From Chitinophagaceae bacterium (GTDB lineage Bacteria; Bacteroidota; Bacteroidia; Chitinophagales; Chitinophagaceae), in NCBI GenBank assembly GCA_021151685.1, contig JAGKWS010000039.1, positions 1 to 32,971 of the forward strand: DNA of 32,971 bases, given 5' to 3'. The notes beneath the pieces are model-generated. The model made no database searches and had not been told where the DNA came from. It saw only the letters and a program-made list of their open reading frames with translations. Positions 7,700 to 14,748 of this stretch are shown piece by piece; position 1 is the stretch's first letter; each line of letters opens with the position of its first letter. Made by a program: the position numbers and the translations under genes.

Positions 7700-8914
7700 A
7701 TGCAGTATCCTGTACCTGCAAATGAGATGGAGCGTATTATGACGCTTGCCGATTTCAATCTTGACTTGGCATCTTTTAATAACGATTTTGCCGGGTTGGC
7801 AAGACTTGCCGCAAAGATTGCCGGCACAGAGATGTCGCACGTCAATTTGATTGATGCTTTTATGCAATGGACGATCTCGTTTTACGGGTTGGAAGGAGAT
7901 TTGAAACCACGCGAAGAATCTGTGTGTCAGTACACGATAGCTGGGAATGGAAGCCCGTTCGAAGTGGTAGATATGTCGGCAGATGACCGATTTAAGGAGC
8001 GCGACTATGTGGCCGATGAGCCCTTTCTGAAGTATTATTATGGTGTGCCTCTACGCTACGAGCAGTATAATTTGGGTTCGTTGTGCGTATTGGATAAAAA
8101 CTGCCACCACATAACACCGGAAAAGGCAGAAATGCTAAGTGCCATAGCAGAAGAAATAGTACACAGGTTGGCCATGTACAAACACATGGAGGAGCAGAAA
8201 GCCGAAATGCGTGAGGTAAGAGAGGTGCAGAAAAAAGTAGTGCATGACATAAGGGGGCCACTAAGTGGTATATTAGGTGTGTCTAATATGTTGGTAGAAC
8301 AAGGTAACGATAATACCATGGATGAGGTACTGGAATTTGCCGGAATGATTCAGCAAAGTAGCCAGTCGCTTATACAGTTGGCAGATGAGATAATGGAAAA
8401 CGAACACCGGCGAAACGTTGCTTTAGGTGCTGGCGAAACAAACATTGTTCTGTTGCGCGAGAAATTGGCGTTACTCTATGCGCCTCAGGCGCGGGTAAAG
8501 AACCTATTGTTTACCGTAAAAGCGGTAGGAACGCTCATAGACATGCCATTTGCATCAAAACGTTTGATGCAGGTGGTAGGCAATTTGGTATCTAACGCTA
8601 TTAAGTTTACACCCAAATTTGGAAAGGTGACCGTAGCGTTGGAGATACAGGTTACCGACAACGGCAAACGACTGGTTATAGAAATTGCTGATACAGGTGC
8701 AGGCCTTACAGACGAGCAGTTGCATACACTGAACAATGGTGGCCCGCTGCAAACGGCACCCGGCACCGCAGGTGAGAAGGGGTTTGGCTTTGGGCTGACG
8801 CTGGTGCGGCACCTGATTAATGAGATGTGTGGAACCCTGAGTGTTGAATGTATGGTAGATGGTGGCACATGTTTCACGGTTAGTTTGCCCGTAGGGAAAC
8901 AAAAGCAGGCATAG
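7700..8914 (+). CDS. GAF-domain sensor histidine kinase
   Basis: A soluble 404-residue histidine kinase. An N-terminal GAF domain (about residues 25-158) opens with the YPVPANEMERI stretch common before such domains and contains FYGVPLRYEQYNLGSLCVLD-like core motifs. The HisKA dimerisation box has His182 in VVHDIRGPLSGI. The ATP-binding HATPase_c domain shows the N-box VVGNLVSNAIKFTP, the G1 box DTGAGL (331-336) and the G2 box KGFGFGLTLV. No transmembrane segment or receiver domain is present. It is an orphan kinase with no response regulator adjacent. A terminator follows, so it is probably not co-transcribed with the pterin operon, although it lies directly upstream. The ligand of the GAF domain cannot be inferred. 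Confidence 0.9.
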   Translation: MQYPVPANEMERIMTLADFNLDLASFNNDFAGLARLAAKIAGTEMSHVNLIDAFMQWTISFYGLEGDLKPREESVCQYTIAGNGSPFEVVDMSADDRFKERDYVADEPFLKYYYGVPLRYEQYNLGSLCVLDKNCHHITPEKAEMLSAIAEEIVHRLAMYKHMEEQKAEMREVREVQKKVVHDIRGPLSGILGVSNMLVEQGNDNTMDEVLEFAGMIQQSSQSLIQLADEIMENEHRRNVALGAGETNIVLLREKLALLYAPQARVKNLLFTVKAVGTLIDMPFASKRLMQVVGNLVSNAIKFTPKFGKVTVALEIQVTDNGKRLVIEIADTGAGLTDEQLHTLNNGGPLQTAPGTAGEKGFGFGLTLVRHLINEMCGTLSVECMVDGGTCFTVSLPVGKQKQA

Positions 8915-8940
8915 CACTGCGCACAATAACTCTTTTGAAC

Positions 8941-8962
8941 GCCGCCGTTGTGCGGCATTTTT
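8941..8962 (+). terminator. Short terminator after the histidine kinase
   Basis: GCCGC at 8941-8945 pairs with GCGGC at 8952-8956 around a 6-nt loop, followed by ATTTTTA. The stem is short but GC-rich, and it separates the kinase from the pterin operon. Confidence 0.6.
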
Positions 8963-9053
8963 ATGGCATTTGGTCTTTGTATACAAATGGCTACACCAAT
9001 GGGGCAATCATTTTGTTTTATAAATCAGAAGAAAAGTTAAACAAAATATGGCC

Positions 9054-9061
9054 TACTTTTG
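9054..9061 (+). promoter_or_regulatory. -7 element of the pterin/cryptochrome operon promoter
   Basis: TACTTTTG at 9054-9061 is a perfect TAnnTTTG element. No convincing TTTG sits at the right distance upstream. Transcription would begin near 9068, after the first in-frame TTG at 9059, which bears on the start choice of the first gene. Confidence 0.5.
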
Positions 9062-9079
9062 TTCAACAAAGTTTCAACA

Positions 9080-9493
9080 TTGTCTGAACGTATAGCCATT
9101 TACCGAAAAGAGCACTTCAATGCAGCGCACAGGTTGCACAACCCGCTACTGAGTGCAGAAGAGAATCAGAGACTATTTGGCAAGTGCAACAACCCCAACT
9201 ATCATGGGCATAACTACGAGCTGATAGTAAAAGTAACCGGTACGGTAAATGAGGTAACCGGCTATGTGATAGACACCAAACAATTGTCGGACATGGTACG
9301 GACGCACATTACCGAGGAAATGGACCATAAAAACCTGAACCTTGATGTGGCTGTGCTGAATGGCATAAACCCCACTACCGAAAATGTAGCTATAGCGATA
9401 TACAATGTATTGAGACCACTTATTGACGCTCGGTTAGAGCTAAAAATCTTTCTTTATGAAACAGAACGGAATTATGTTGAGTATCCCGCGTGA
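9080..9493 (+). CDS. 6-pyruvoyl-tetrahydropterin synthase-like protein (PTPS/QueD family)
   Basis: A small homo-oligomeric zinc enzyme acting on 7,8-dihydroneopterin triphosphate, the product of the FolE encoded next. Zinc ligands are His17 in FNAAHRL and His42/His44 in YHGHNY. The catalytic Cys36 in GKCNNPNYHGH lies six residues before the first His of HGH. That is the spacing of animal PTPS rather than the tighter CxxxHGH of E. coli QueD. Asp82-His83 in EEMDHKNLN complete the triad, PTTEN and Glu127 in LYETERN bind the pterin. No ATG exists upstream of the conserved region. The frame allows TTG at 9059 (inside the promoter) or 9080; I prefer 9080. FolE overlaps the 3' end, so translation is probably coupled. 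Confidence 0.87.
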   Translation: MSERIAIYRKEHFNAAHRLHNPLLSAEENQRLFGKCNNPNYHGHNYELIVKVTGTVNEVTGYVIDTKQLSDMVRTHITEEMDHKNLNLDVAVLNGINPTTENVAIAIYNVLRPLIDARLELKIFLYETERNYVEYPA

Positions 9494-10157
9494 GGAGCTG
9501 ACTGATGAAGATATAGCGGTGATGGAGGCTATGGGCGACGATCATTTATATACCAGCGAAGAAACCCCTATGCGTGCCGATGCCTTTGAGATGAGCGATG
9601 CAGAGAAGATAGATACTATAGCCTATCACTTTCGCGAGATAATGAACACACTGGGGCTGGACCTGACAGACGATAGCCTGAGAGGTACCCCAAGGCGTGT
9701 AGCCAAGATGTATGTAAAGGAAATATTCTCTGGCCTTAACCCGGCCAATAAACCAGACATAGCCCTGTTCGACAACAAGTATGGCTATGGCGAGATGCTT
9801 GTAGAGAAAGACATAACCCTTTTCAGCAATTGCGAGCACCATTTTGTACCTATCTATGGCAGGGCGCATGTGGCCTACATATCGGGCGGTAAGGTGATAG
9901 GGCTCTCTAAGCTGAACAGAATTGTACAATATTTTGCCCAGAGACCACAGGTGCAGGAGCGATTGACGATGCAGATAGGGCGCGAACTACAGCGCATATT
10001 GGGCACCGAAGACGTAGCTGTGGTGATAGATGCGAAACACATGTGCGTATCTACACGGGGCATAAAAGATACTGCGAGTGCTACGGTGACATCGTTTTAC
10101 GAGGGACGGTTTAAGGAGGAGAAGACGAGGAGTGAGTTTTTGCGCTATATAAGCTAA
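9456..10157 (+). CDS. folE: GTP cyclohydrolase I
   Basis: This 233-residue enzyme converts GTP to 7,8-dihydroneopterin triphosphate, the entry step to folates and biopterins. The zinc site is complete: Cys126 and His129 in NCEHHFVP and Cys197 in HMCVSTRG, with the 71-residue spacing of the E. coli protein. Other family motifs are GTPRRVAKMY, GLSKLNRIV, FAQRPQVQERLT and the closing SEFLRYIS. The start at 9456 overlaps the upstream PTPS-like gene by 38 nt; Met7 (9474) is an alternative with a 20-nt overlap. The first 45 residues are variable, as in other FolE proteins. The SDR gene starts 10 nt after the stop. The operon context suggests a role beyond folate synthesis. Confidence 0.96.
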   Translation: MKQNGIMLSIPREELTDEDIAVMEAMGDDHLYTSEETPMRADAFEMSDAEKIDTIAYHFREIMNTLGLDLTDDSLRGTPRRVAKMYVKEIFSGLNPANKPDIALFDNKYGYGEMLVEKDITLFSNCEHHFVPIYGRAHVAYISGGKVIGLSKLNRIVQYFAQRPQVQERLTMQIGRELQRILGTEDVAVVIDAKHMCVSTRGIKDTASATVTSFYEGRFKEEKTRSEFLRYIS

Positions 10158-10167
10158 AACGGAACAG

Positions 10168-10845
10168 ATGGCAACGTATGTAATTGTAGGGGGATCGTCG
10201 GGAGTAGGGGCTGCGTTGGTGCAGTTGCTGGTGGCAGATGGCCATAGGGTGATAAATGTGAGCAGGAGACATGTGGATGAGGCAACGGTATCGCACATGG
10301 CAAATGTACTAACGGATACCCTGCCCCCCGCCGATGAACCCATTCATGGTGTGGTGTACTGCCCCGGCAGTATCAACCTGAAACCATTTCGCGGGTTGAA
10401 GGCAGACGATTTCAGGAACGATTTCGAAATCAATGTATTGGGTGCTACCCGTGTGTTGCAACACTATCTGCCTGCTATGCAGCAGGCGGGGCATGCATCG
10501 GTAGTACTGTTTAGCACGGTAGCGGTATCGGTAGGTATGCAGTTTCATGCCTCGGTAGCCGCTGCCAAGGGGGCGGTAGAGGGGGTGACGCGGGCACTGG
10601 CGGCAGAATGGGCACCCAAAATAAGGGTGAACTGTATAGCACCATCACTCACAGATACACCACTGGCAGCACGGCTGCTGGATACGGACGCTAAAAGAAC
10701 CGGCGCAGCAGAAAGACATCCGCTGCGTGCGGTAGGAGATGCTAAAGATGTGGCCGCATTGGCAGCAATGTTGCTGAGCGACCACACAAAATTTGTGACG
10801 GGGCAGGTATGGCATGCCGATGGGGGTATGACAGCAGTGAGGTGA
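10168..10845 (+). CDS. Atypical short-chain dehydrogenase/reductase lacking the catalytic Tyr
   Basis: A 225-residue SDR-fold protein. The Rossmann glycine motif is GGSSGVG (8-14), the NNAG position reads YCPGS (64-68), and Ser116 corresponds to the catalytic Ser. The catalytic YxxxK is changed: Lys134 is present in AAAKGAVEG, but the residue four before it is Val130. The late motif VNCIAPSLTDTP and the C-terminal GQVWHADGG are typical. By position in the operon it could be a pterin reductase like sepiapterin reductase or PTR1, but loss of Tyr makes ordinary carbonyl reduction doubtful. I recall similar Tyr-less SDRs beside photolyase genes in other bacteria, so this is probably a real subfamily rather than a broken gene. 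It is 20 nt from the cryptochrome gene. Confidence 0.85.
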   Translation: MATYVIVGGSSGVGAALVQLLVADGHRVINVSRRHVDEATVSHMANVLTDTLPPADEPIHGVVYCPGSINLKPFRGLKADDFRNDFEINVLGATRVLQHYLPAMQQAGHASVVLFSTVAVSVGMQFHASVAAAKGAVEGVTRALAAEWAPKIRVNCIAPSLTDTPLAARLLDTDAKRTGAAERHPLRAVGDAKDVAALAAMLLSDHTKFVTGQVWHADGGMTAVR

Positions 10846-10865
10846 GTGATAAATGCGAATAGGCA

Positions 10866-12167
10866 ATGGGCACAGTGATAGTATGGTTCAGAAATGATTT
10901 GAGGATTGAGGATAATGAGACACTACACTGTGCCCTTGCTTCTGGCAGCAAGGTGGTATGCGTATACATTTTTGCACCCAACGACTATGCCGAAACACGT
11001 TTTGGGTTTACCCGCACCGGCCCGTATCGCGCTGCGTTTATTGCAGAATGTGTAGCCAGCTTGCGCAGGCAACTGCAGAAAGTGGGTAGCGAGCTGGTAA
11101 TTCGGGTTGGCGACTGTACCGAAGTACTGGCAGAATTATGCCAACAACATAGTGCCACTGTAGTGTACTGTACAGCAGGGCTGGCGCCCTACGAAGTAGC
11201 TACCGAAGATGCGGTGATGGCTGCATTGGCTCCTATGGGGGTGCAATTGCACTGTGTGCAGAACGATAATCTGCTGACGTGGGAGATGCTGCCCTTTGAG
11301 CCCTGTCATGTGCCCGATGTGTTTACGAGCTTCAGGCAGCGGGTAGAAGGCAGGGGGCTTATAGATGCACCCTTGCCGGCACCGAGACACATACCATCGC
11401 CACAGATACTCGATGCCGGTGAAATTCCCTGTGTTGCGTCGCTATGTGGGTGTGCTACCCGGCCAGACAGGCGTACGCCCATGGTATATACGGGCGGTAC
11501 CGAAGCGGCCATGCAGCGATTGCATTACTACTTCAACGAGTTGCGGGGACCAGCTACTTACTTTGATACCCGCAATGGACTGGTGGGTGCCGATTATTCT
11601 ACGCATCTCTCGGCATGGCTGGCACAGGGGTGTATATCGCCACGGATGGTAGCGGAGTGGGTGTGCGATTTTGAGGCGAAACATGGTGCGTCCAAGTCGA
11701 GCGGGTGGATTGTCTTCGAGCTGCTGTGGCGCGAATACTTCAGGCTGGTGATGGTAAAGTATGGGCGCGATTTGTTTGTGACTGGTGGGCCAAGACGCAA
11801 GCAGATACAGTACACCAGGGAAACCTATGCCTTTGAGCGGTGGATGCATGGCGAAACGGGCAACACCTTTATAGATGCCAACATGAACGAACTGCGGCTA
11901 ACGGGCTATATGAGCAACCGCGGGCGGCAGGTGGTGGCCAGTTATCTGGTAAAAGACCTGAAGGTGAACTGGTTGTGGGGGGCGGCATGGTTCGAACATA
12001 TGCTGGTAGACTACGATGTGTGCAGCAACTATGGCAACTGGGCCTATGTAGCCGGTGTGGGCAACGACCCCAGAGAAGATAGATACTTTAACACCCGCAA
12101 GCAGGCCGATACCTATGACCCCGATGGGCTGTACCAGCGGATGTGGGCTACAAAACAACGGGTGTGA
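10866..12167 (+). CDS. Cryptochrome/photolyase, DASH type
   Basis: A 433-residue flavoprotein of the photolyase/cryptochrome family. Residues 1-165 form the antenna-binding alpha/beta domain (VIVWFRNDLRIEDNETL at the start; TGPYRAAFIAECVASLRRQL is DASH-like). After a linker, the FAD domain runs from about 215 to 420. It shows YSTHLSAWLAQGCISPR, FELLWREYFRLV, WMHGETGNTFIDANM, TGYMSNRGRQVVASYL, WFEHMLVDYDVCSNYGNW and GVGNDPREDRYFN, a pattern characteristic of CRY-DASH. DASH proteins repair CPD lesions mainly in single-stranded DNA and carry methenyltetrahydrofolate as antenna in studied cases. The preceding pterin genes fit a need for a pterin chromophore, but that is inference. The stop overlaps the next start. 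Confidence 0.93.
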   Translation: MGTVIVWFRNDLRIEDNETLHCALASGSKVVCVYIFAPNDYAETRFGFTRTGPYRAAFIAECVASLRRQLQKVGSELVIRVGDCTEVLAELCQQHSATVVYCTAGLAPYEVATEDAVMAALAPMGVQLHCVQNDNLLTWEMLPFEPCHVPDVFTSFRQRVEGRGLIDAPLPAPRHIPSPQILDAGEIPCVASLCGCATRPDRRTPMVYTGGTEAAMQRLHYYFNELRGPATYFDTRNGLVGADYSTHLSAWLAQGCISPRMVAEWVCDFEAKHGASKSSGWIVFELLWREYFRLVMVKYGRDLFVTGGPRRKQIQYTRETYAFERWMHGETGNTFIDANMNELRLTGYMSNRGRQVVASYLVKDLKVNWLWGAAWFEHMLVDYDVCSNYGNWAYVAGVGNDPREDRYFNTRKQADTYDPDGLYQRMWATKQRV

Positions 12168-12319
12168 AGCAAAACGGAAAAACAGTAAGTAAGGGCAATT
12201 TGCCCGCAAAGATATGTGTGGCCTGTGGGCGTTCTTTTGTATGGCGGAAGAAGTGGGAGCGAGATTGGGAGTTTGTGAAGTATTGCAGCGACGGATGCCG
12301 TAAAAAGGGCGATGGATAA
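12164..12319 (+). CDS. DUF2256 small zinc-ribbon-like protein
   Basis: A 51-residue protein read from GTG at 12164, overlapping the cryptochrome stop as GTGA. It contains ICVACGRSFVWRKKW, then WEFVKYCSDGCRKK. Four cysteines in two CxxC-type pairs (CVAC and CSDGC) could bind zinc, and the FxWRKKWxxxWxxVxYCSxxCR pattern is the DUF2256 signature. No ATG is available in frame, and the tight overlap supports translation coupled to the cryptochrome. DUF2256 proteins are recurrent neighbours of cryptochrome/photolyase genes as I recall. The function is unknown; candidates are a nucleic-acid-binding partner or a maturation factor of the photoreceptor. Confidence 0.85.
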   Translation: MKQNGKTVSKGNLPAKICVACGRSFVWRKKWERDWEFVKYCSDGCRKKGDG

Positions 12320-12374
12320 TAGCCGGGTACCAATGACCAGTTATAGTGAGAATGAGAGGCACACGGATAAAAGA

Positions 12375-12401
12375 GGGGCCGCTGCACGACGCAGCGGCTC
12401 C
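12375..12401 (+). terminator. Hairpin closing the pterin/cryptochrome operon
   Basis: An 11-bp GC-rich stem (12375-12385 with 12391-12401, one G-T pair) surrounds a 5-nt loop. The T-tract is weak (CTTAGTTGT). The same GCCGCTGC/GCAGCGGC core recurs in the hairpin at 16694-16723, so this may belong to a dispersed repeat rather than being a dedicated terminator. Confidence 0.5.
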
Positions 12402-12442
12402 CTTAGTTGTATGGGCATTTGGTGGTGGCTGGTGTATTTGCA

Positions 12443-12497
12443 GATCTGGAGATTTACTGCCGAAATGACGTAGTGTGAACACTATGCCGAGTGGGGA
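12443..12497. repeat. Dispersed intergenic repeat, copy 1
   Basis: This stretch shares about 50 bp with the inverse of 16562-16613: ATCTGGAGATTT, then CGAAATGACGTAGTGTG, then AACACTAtGCC. The centre is a near-palindrome (CGTAGTGT...ACACTACG in the other copy). Together with the hairpin upstream it lies in an otherwise gene-free stretch between 12320 and 12577. Confidence 0.6.
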
Positions 12498-12577
12498 AAT
12501 GATTTGAAATCTCCCCCTTGAATGAAGTAATACCCATTGGAGAATATCATATCTTTATACTTGAAAAATATACTCTG

Positions 12578-13618
12578 ATGAAAACGCCAATATTTATTCT
12601 GCTATTGCTCTTTGTGTGCCGGTCACAGGCACAAGTGGCATCATCCTGTACAGTTCCGGCTACATTGCGTATCACCCACGATAGGGATGCAAGGGATATG
12701 GCCTTATCGAGAATGTATGAGACACATTCGCCCGATACCGCATTTATAGAAGTGCCCGATAGGCAGATAGATACCATAATGGCAGGTCTTGCGGCCATCT
12801 ACAATCTGGATACTGCGCTACAAGCCGACTCTGTTTTCAAGAGGTGGTGCCTGCACACTACACATGGTTTTGCCTATTCGACTATTAGTGTAAAGGTAGA
12901 TACCAATTACCCGTGGGCATTGCAATGGGCCGCCATGCTTACTACTACCGGCTATACCGATTTAGATAATTTTCTGAGCATACATGGCTTTTACCTCACT
13001 GGTTATTTCAGTTCATCGTGGTCTGCGGATTTGAACAACACAGCCACATTGAAAACAACGCATGTGCTGAATATGCAAGCCTTTGCCGACAGTATTTTAT
13101 TATTCCCCGGTGTGGAATACGTAGAAATACAACCTAATATAGGTTCGGGCAACCTTATATGGTACCAAGACTCGACACAGACCTATTCGTTCTATCTGGG
13201 GTGGGGAGACTGCCCGGCAGGCTGCACATCCAGTAAGATGTGGAAATACAAAGTAGACGATGCCTGCAATGTTACTCTTGTTTCAGTGTTCAAAAGTGGA
13301 GATGAGGTGTACCCACCTCTTCCACCCCAACCTTGTGGTTATCCTACTACGCCTCCTATGGGTGTGTACAATAGTACCCCCTTATTGGCAACTATAAATG
13401 TATACCCGGTACCTGCTACCAATGAGCTACATGTAACCAATGCACAGTGCGAGCATATGAATTATGTGTTGGCCGATATGTATGGCCGTTCGGTAATGAC
13501 CGGTACATTGGACAGTAGCGCAACTATATCTATTGCAGGCATTGCCCCCGGCCTATACATCATCAATCTCTTGATGCCCAATGGACAGGTGTATCGTCAG
13601 CGAATTATTAAGAATTAG
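12578..13618 (+). CDS. Secreted protein with type IX secretion sorting domain, function unknown
   Basis: A 346-residue exported protein. The ATG at 12578 gives a clean signal peptide (MKTPIFILLLLFVCRSQAQ); the frame is open 60 nt upstream but that start would bury the signal. The middle (about residues 25-265) has no motif I recognise. It contains many Asp/Thr/Tyr residues and several cysteines, including the CPAGC and QPCGYP stretches. The last 80 residues are a T9SS type A sorting domain: INVYPVPATNELHV, YVLADMYGRSVMTG, IAGIAPGLYIINL, ending in QRIIKN. It should be secreted across the outer membrane and either released or attached to the surface. It stands alone between the pterin operon and the RAYT element. 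Confidence 0.85.
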   Translation: MKTPIFILLLLFVCRSQAQVASSCTVPATLRITHDRDARDMALSRMYETHSPDTAFIEVPDRQIDTIMAGLAAIYNLDTALQADSVFKRWCLHTTHGFAYSTISVKVDTNYPWALQWAAMLTTTGYTDLDNFLSIHGFYLTGYFSSSWSADLNNTATLKTTHVLNMQAFADSILLFPGVEYVEIQPNIGSGNLIWYQDSTQTYSFYLGWGDCPAGCTSSKMWKYKVDDACNVTLVSVFKSGDEVYPPLPPQPCGYPTTPPMGVYNSTPLLATINVYPVPATNELHVTNAQCEHMNYVLADMYGRSVMTGTLDSSATISIAGIAPGLYIINLLMPNGQVYRQRIIKN

Positions 13619-13703
13619 TGTGTGTGTAGCAAGCGATACCTTGCATAGAGTGAGACCAAGCGGGACCTTTGGACTAGGTGGAGAAAGACTAAGAAAGTAG
13701 GTT

Positions 13704-13733
13704 GTTCCGGATGTTCCGAAGGGCATCCGGAAC
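13704..13733 (-). repeat. REP hairpin, left of the RAYT gene
   Basis: Arms GTTCCGGATG and CATCCGGAAC enclose the 10-nt loop TTCCGAAGGG. The loop is the reverse complement of the right-side loop with one mismatch, so this copy is inverted relative to the three right-side copies. Confidence 0.75.
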
Positions 13734-13853
13734 TGCTAATATAACCCGTTCTCCAGAATGGCTTCACCTTGCTGTTGCCCAATTTTGGAGATGCAGGAAC
13801 ATACCACAAACTGACATAGTTGCCTATCTTGCAATACCAAAAATATACCAGAT

Positions 13854-14384
13854 ATGGGCTTTGCATATAAGATTACAGAACAACAAGGGTTGCATTTTGT
13901 AACGGCAACAGTTGTACAATGGGTAGATGTTTTTACAAGATCTCTGTACACCGAACATTTATTGGAAAGCCTGCGTTTCTGTCAGAAGAATAAGGGATTG
14001 TCTATATATGGATGGGTGGTAATGAGTAATCACATACACATAATATGTAGTTGCAGGGAAGGATTTAATTTAAGTGATACGCTTCGTGACTTCAAAAAAT
14101 TTACTTCAACTGCTATAGTGAACGCCATCGAGAATAATCAGTCTGAAAGTCGTAAAAGTTGGTTGTTGTGGTTGTTGAAGCAAAACGGGAATGTACAATT
14201 CTGGCAACCGGGCAACCATCCCGAGGAAATACGTTCGGCCGATTTCTTTCGTCAAAAACTTAATTACATACATCAGAATCCAGTTAGGGCGGGTATTGTG
14301 GAAAAAGAAGAGGAGTATCGATATAGCAGCGCATGCAACTTTTACAATAGAAAGGGGTTGCTTGAACTTTCCTACTACATCTGA
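13854..14384 (+). CDS. REP-associated tyrosine transposase (RAYT, Y1_Tnp/IS200-like)
   Basis: A 176-residue single-domain HUH nuclease related to IS200/IS605 transposases, thought to process REP sequences as single-stranded DNA. The HUH pair is His60-Ile-His62 in VVMSNHIHII. The catalytic tyrosine is Tyr138 in LNYIHQNPVRAGIV, the hallmark motif of TnpA_REP proteins. FWQPGNHPEEI and EYRYSSA are also typical. Length and motifs are intact, so the gene is probably functional. It lies between inverted REP-type hairpins. Its last 31 nt are duplicated downstream at 14501-14531. The start at 13854 follows a TATACCAGATATGG stretch with no clear ribosome binding site, as is usual in this phylum. Confidence 0.9.
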   Translation: MGFAYKITEQQGLHFVTATVVQWVDVFTRSLYTEHLLESLRFCQKNKGLSIYGWVVMSNHIHIICSCREGFNLSDTLRDFKKFTSTAIVNAIENNQSESRKSWLLWLLKQNGNVQFWQPGNHPEEIRSADFFRQKLNYIHQNPVRAGIVEKEEEYRYSSACNFYNRKGLLELSYYI

Positions 14385-14613
14385 GCTTCAGTGCTCGTAA
14401 TACCGTTCGGAGAACGGCTATCTATTATTGGTTCCGGATGCCCTGCGGAACATCCGGAACAACGTGTTCCGGATGCCCTGCGGAACATCCGGAACAACGT
14501 GGGGTTGCTTGAACTTTCCTACTACATCTGAGCTTCAGTGCTCGTAATACCGTTCGCAGAACGGCTACCTATTATTGGTTCCGGATGCCCTGCGGAACAT
14601 CCGGAACAACGTG
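14354..14613 (+). repeat. Tandem 113-bp duplication carrying the RAYT 3' end and REP hairpins
   Basis: 14354-14466 and 14501-14613 are the same 113 bp with two mismatches. Each unit contains the last 31 nt of the RAYT gene, a small hairpin (CCGTTC/GAACGG) and a REP hairpin. An additional REP copy lies between them. Confidence 0.9.
14431..14607 (+). repeat. Three REP hairpins in direct orientation
   Basis: Identical hairpins lie at 14431-14460, 14466-14495 and 14578-14607: arms GTTCCGGATG and CATCCGGAAC, loop CCCTGCGGAA, each followed by AACGTG. The arms are perfect 10-bp inverted repeats. Confidence 0.9.
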
Positions 14614-14696
14614 GAACACTACGCCAAGCTGGGGGCATGCTACAATTTATACTTTGCCCAAAATGGTCTCTTTTGCATGTCTCTTCATCATAACAA

Positions 14697-14748
14697 GCTG
14701 CAAGTCGAAAAGACTTGCAGCATTAATGACACAAGTGGAAAACACTTG
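14697..14748. repeat. Palindrome family 2, two-hairpin unit A
   Basis: Hairpin 14697-14721 has 10-bp arms (GCTGCAAGTC/GACTTGCAGC) around GAAAA. Hairpin 14732-14748 has CAAGTG/CACTTG around GAAAA, and is followed by CGCCAATACGGGG. The C-G to G-C swap in the second stem keeps the pairing. Confidence 0.75.

Larger units (their letters stand above)
13701..14463 (+). mobile_element. RAYT unit: transposase gene between inverted REP-containing repeats
   Basis: The sequence at 13701-13772, read in reverse complement, matches about 60 nt at 14400-14463. Each side carries a small hairpin (near 13751-13770 and CCGTTC/GAACGG at 14403-14417) next to a REP hairpin, in mirror order. The enclosed gene is a RAYT transposase. 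This is the arrangement expected for a mobile or once-mobile REP/RAYT unit. The right end has since been duplicated. Confidence 0.7.

Noticed and set aside
14431..14607. Repeats as a CRISPR array
   Set aside because: The units are internally palindromic REPs with unequal or almost no spacers, next to a RAYT gene and with no cas genes.
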